From assembly GCA_050014415.1 (NCBI GenBank), contig JBEKDJ010000033.1:1-24752 (forward strand): DNA of 24,752 bases, in the 5' to 3' direction. Below the pieces are notes generated by a model. The model was not told where the DNA came from. It searched no databases and worked only from the letters and a program-made list of their open reading frames with translations. The DNA is from JBEKDJ01 sp050014415. Its GTDB lineage: Bacteria; Desulfobacterota; BSN033; UBA1163. The position numbers were made by a program, and so were the translations under genes. Shown here piece after piece: positions 22,735-24,752 of this stretch (within the stretch, counting starts at the first letter, position 1; every line of letters starts with the position of its first letter).

Positions 22735-23127
22735 ACTCATCATACCATCCTGAGTCAAGAATTCTGTCGGATCATGCAGAGAGAAGGCCATTCCTTCGAA
22801 GTGGAAGCCTATCCGAAAGCTCGATTTGAAGAGATTCACAGGGAGCAAGGAGAAGCGTTTATGTTGAGGAGATTTTCGGAGAGGGAATGGGTTATTTCCC
22901 TGGTTCCATCTTGAAATAATGCAGGGGAATCAAATTCTCTCGGCTTGGATCGTTTTAGGGATTTTGAAATCGCACGAAGGCTGGTTGAACTTATTCTTGA
23001 AGGATTCATGGCAAAGGAAATCGAAACATGCTTCTCAAGATTGTGCACAAACAACGAGTATACCATCCACCTTTGTGAGAGCATCGAATTTCAAATCGTG
23101 AAAACGCTTGAAAGCCTCGACCCGTGA
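22735..23127 (+). pseudogene. Possible broken small gene (in-frame TGA)
   Basis: One frame is open from 22735 to TGA 23125-23127, interrupted by a single TGA at 22912-22914. The first part from ATG 22774 gives 46 residues (MQREGHSFEVEAYPKARFEE), the second about 70 (GLDRFRDFEIARRLVELILE). Both have protein-like composition with alternating charged and hydrophobic residues, but I recognise no family and see no good RBS. It may be a decayed gene, two tiny ORFs or chance. A hairpin follows the internal TGA, but its loop (CAA) lacks the G expected in a bacterial SECIS. Confidence 0.3.
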
Positions 23128-23166
23128 GTCGATGATTGTTTGATGAGAGTAAATATTTAAAGAGCC

Positions 23167-24752
23167 GTGCTGCCTGAATCTATCCCTAATTACAGTGTTG
23201 GTCCTTTTTTCGGTTTTGCCGCTAATGTGGTCATGGCGATTTTGTGCTTGGTCATCTTGGCTGTCTACCACCATTATCGCCCCCTCCGAAGCCTCTTCCT
23301 CTTTTATCTTTTCATAGCATTAGCCTTCTTAGGCTGGGTTTTTTATGGGCTTCAGAAATCGCCGGAATCCATCGTCTTAGGGAACAGAATCCTGTACGCT
23401 GCGCTAGCCTGCCTGCCGGCCATTTGGTTTTGGTTCTACTTATCCTTTTCTAATAAGAGGCCGGATGGACTCACCTGGGTCGTCACCGGGATAAGTTTCA
23501 CATTGGCTGCTTTGGCCCTCTTAGGCAAAGGGCCACTGCTATTTGAATCGGCTATGGAGCCAGACCCGATTGCTGTAAGTATCTTGCGGCCTCAGTCTAA
23601 AGTCCTTAGACCGCTGATCCAATTCTTCTGTTTGGTCGCCTGCCTCTTCTATCTCATCATGATCGTAGTGAAACTGCGTTTCAAAGACGAGCGACGGATG
23701 TACCTACTGTCCGTGGCCACCGGACTGTTATTCTGGTTCTTGGGAGGGTTGCATGATGCCCTTCGTGCGAACGGGGTGTCTATCTTATTTAAAGGCCAAG
23801 TGTTGTGGTTCGCTTCCTTTTGGCTGTCGATTTTCTTGACCATTGCCGTGACCCTTCATTTTCGCTCTGTAGAACGGGCTGTTTGGGAGGCCCGGGACGT
23901 CTTTGAGCGGTTCGTCCCCCCGGCCTATCTGCGTCGCATCGCCACCCAGGGGCTGGGGTCGATACGGCTAGGTGAGGCCGATCAACAATGGGTGACCATC
24001 CTTTGTTGTGACATTCGAGGGTTTACTGCTTTGTCCGAACGGCTCAACCCGAGTGAGTTGGTCTGCTTTATCAACCGGTTCTTGGAACGGATGACCCGAG
24101 TCGTCAGCGAGTGGCAGGGGGTGATCGACAAGTTTCTCGGCGATGCAGTCCTATGTATCTTCGAGGGGACTGACTCGGCCGAGCGGGCGGTGGCCTGCGG
24201 TGTAGACATGTTATCTGCGGTAAAGTCCTTCAATGTGAAGGAGGATCGGTCACACCAGCAAGCTGTCCAGATTGGCATTGGCCTCCACACCGGACCAGTC
24301 ATCCTTGGAACCATCGGTTCTTCCGAGCGCATGGACTCCACCGTCCTGGGTCTTACCGTCAATCTCGCCAAGCGCCTCGAAGAGATAACCAGACCATTGG
24401 GTGTGGATATGCTCATTTCGGATCAAGTAGCCCGCCGGCTGCAAGATCAACACGGCCACCGATTCCGCAAATTAGGCGAGGTTTCTGTGAAGGGTTGTTC
24501 AGCACCGCTAACCATTGTTGAAGTGTACGATCAGGATCCGCCTGAAATTCGAAATCTCAAAGACCGGGTTGGACCCGTCATGGCAGAAGGAATCGAACTG
24601 TTCGAGGCTGACCAGCTCGATGCGGCATTGTCAAAGTTCAAGGAGGCCCAATCCATCTTCCCCCAGGATCTGACCCTAAAACTTCTCATCACCTCCTTTG
24701 AGCAGGCCTTGGAACAAGGGCACATGGCCAAAAGAAAGGTTTTGCTCGATCT
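23167..24752 (+). CDS. Membrane-anchored class III adenylate cyclase (3' end beyond window)
   Basis: An open frame runs from 23161 to the window end without a stop, so this gene is partial (528 codons visible). The likely start is GTG 23167; ATG 23233 (ATGGCGATT, at VVMAIL) is an alternative. Residues about 12-230 hold about seven hydrophobic helices. A linker (FERFVPPAYLRRI) leads to the class III catalytic domain: metal Asp282 in CCDIRGFTALSE, Lys322 and Asp326 in DKFLGDAVL, Thr392 in DSTVLG and the transition-state pair Asn399/Arg403 in VNLAKR. Lys plus Thr at the base-recognition sites point to ATP, so cAMP is the probable product. After it a TPR-like segment begins (AEGIELFEADQLDAALSKF). 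The usual Asp of GDTVN is Leu, not known to be catalytic. The signal sensed is unknown. Confidence 0.88.
   Translation, partial: MLPESIPNYSVGPFFGFAANVVMAILCLVILAVYHHYRPLRSLFLFYLFIALAFLGWVFYGLQKSPESIVLGNRILYAALACLPAIWFWFYLSFSNKRPDGLTWVVTGISFTLAALALLGKGPLLFESAMEPDPIAVSILRPQSKVLRPLIQFFCLVACLFYLIMIVVKLRFKDERRMYLLSVATGLLFWFLGGLHDALRANGVSILFKGQVLWFASFWLSIFLTIAVTLHFRSVERAVWEARDVFERFVPPAYLRRIATQGLGSIRLGEADQQWVTILCCDIRGFTALSERLNPSELVCFINRFLERMTRVVSEWQGVIDKFLGDAVLCIFEGTDSAERAVACGVDMLSAVKSFNVKEDRSHQQAVQIGIGLHTGPVILGTIGSSERMDSTVLGLTVNLAKRLEEITRPLGVDMLISDQVARRLQDQHGHRFRKLGEVSVKGCSAPLTIVEVYDQDPPEIRNLKDRVGPVMAEGIELFEADQLDAALSKFKEAQSIFPQDLTLKLLITSFEQALEQGHMAKRKVLLD

Noticed and set aside
22945..23127. The 60-residue ORF as an independent gene
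   Set aside because: It starts at TTG without an RBS and simply continues the frame broken by TGA 22912; it is covered as part of the possible broken gene.

Overview
The window looks like chromosomal sequence from an anaerobic, selenium-using bacterium of the Desulfobacterota (former Deltaproteobacteria) type, possibly a syntroph or sulfate reducer. This is inferred from gene content: a selenophosphate synthetase with a Sec codon, a ferredoxin-fused EtfA in a beta-oxidation-like operon, stacked parvulin lipoproteins behind mfd, and MJ0042-type zinc-ribbon/DUF3426 and DUF2062 proteins. No rRNA, tRNA or CRISPR array was found.

Layout. (1) 1-1715: a badly decayed IS4-type transposase, with three in-frame stops and two frameshifts. 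(2) 1720-4852, minus strand: a selenium cluster read csd-like lyase > yedF > DUF3343 > selD. The selD reading frame contains an in-frame TGA at the active-site position, followed by a hairpin that fits a bacterial SECIS element. A plain ORF call would lose the first 18 codons, including the catalytic residue. (3) 5069-6921, plus strand: a universal stress protein with a good promoter, then an AI-2E-family membrane protein. (4) 7018-8109, minus: a membrane-anchored zinc-ribbon/DUF3426 protein with a threefold internal repeat. (5) 8320-12591, minus: thiolase > crotonase > etfB > ferredoxin-fused etfA, a fatty or aromatic acyl-CoA oxidation (or reverse) operon with its own likely promoter. (6) 12753-20836, minus: DUF2062 > mfd > three parvulin-type prolyl isomerases (two predicted lipoproteins, one secreted; the last two junctions are ATGA overlaps) > pdxA. 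(7) 21622-22590, plus: an MBL-fold hydrolase. (8) 22735-23127: a possible broken or recoded small gene. (9) 23167 to the right edge, plus: a seven-helix membrane-anchored class III adenylate cyclase, cut by the window end.

How they work together. The selenium genes should supply selenophosphate: a cysteine/selenocysteine lyase releases Se, small carriers (YedF, DUF3343) may pass it on, and SelD activates it. The operon in (5) would pass electrons between acyl-CoA chemistry and a ferredoxin-type partner through the ETF, although no acyl-CoA dehydrogenase is present here. The parvulins probably fold exported and outer-membrane proteins; their link to mfd and pdxA is by position only. Several intergenic gaps hold palindromic repeats. 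Two of these, at about 5733-5783 and 13796-13860, look like copies of one family.

The most notable observation is the hidden Sec codon of selD. The other points of interest are the start codon of the DUF2062 gene, the in-frame TGA in 22735-23127 and the palindromic elements. I did not find a clearly new multi-gene system.
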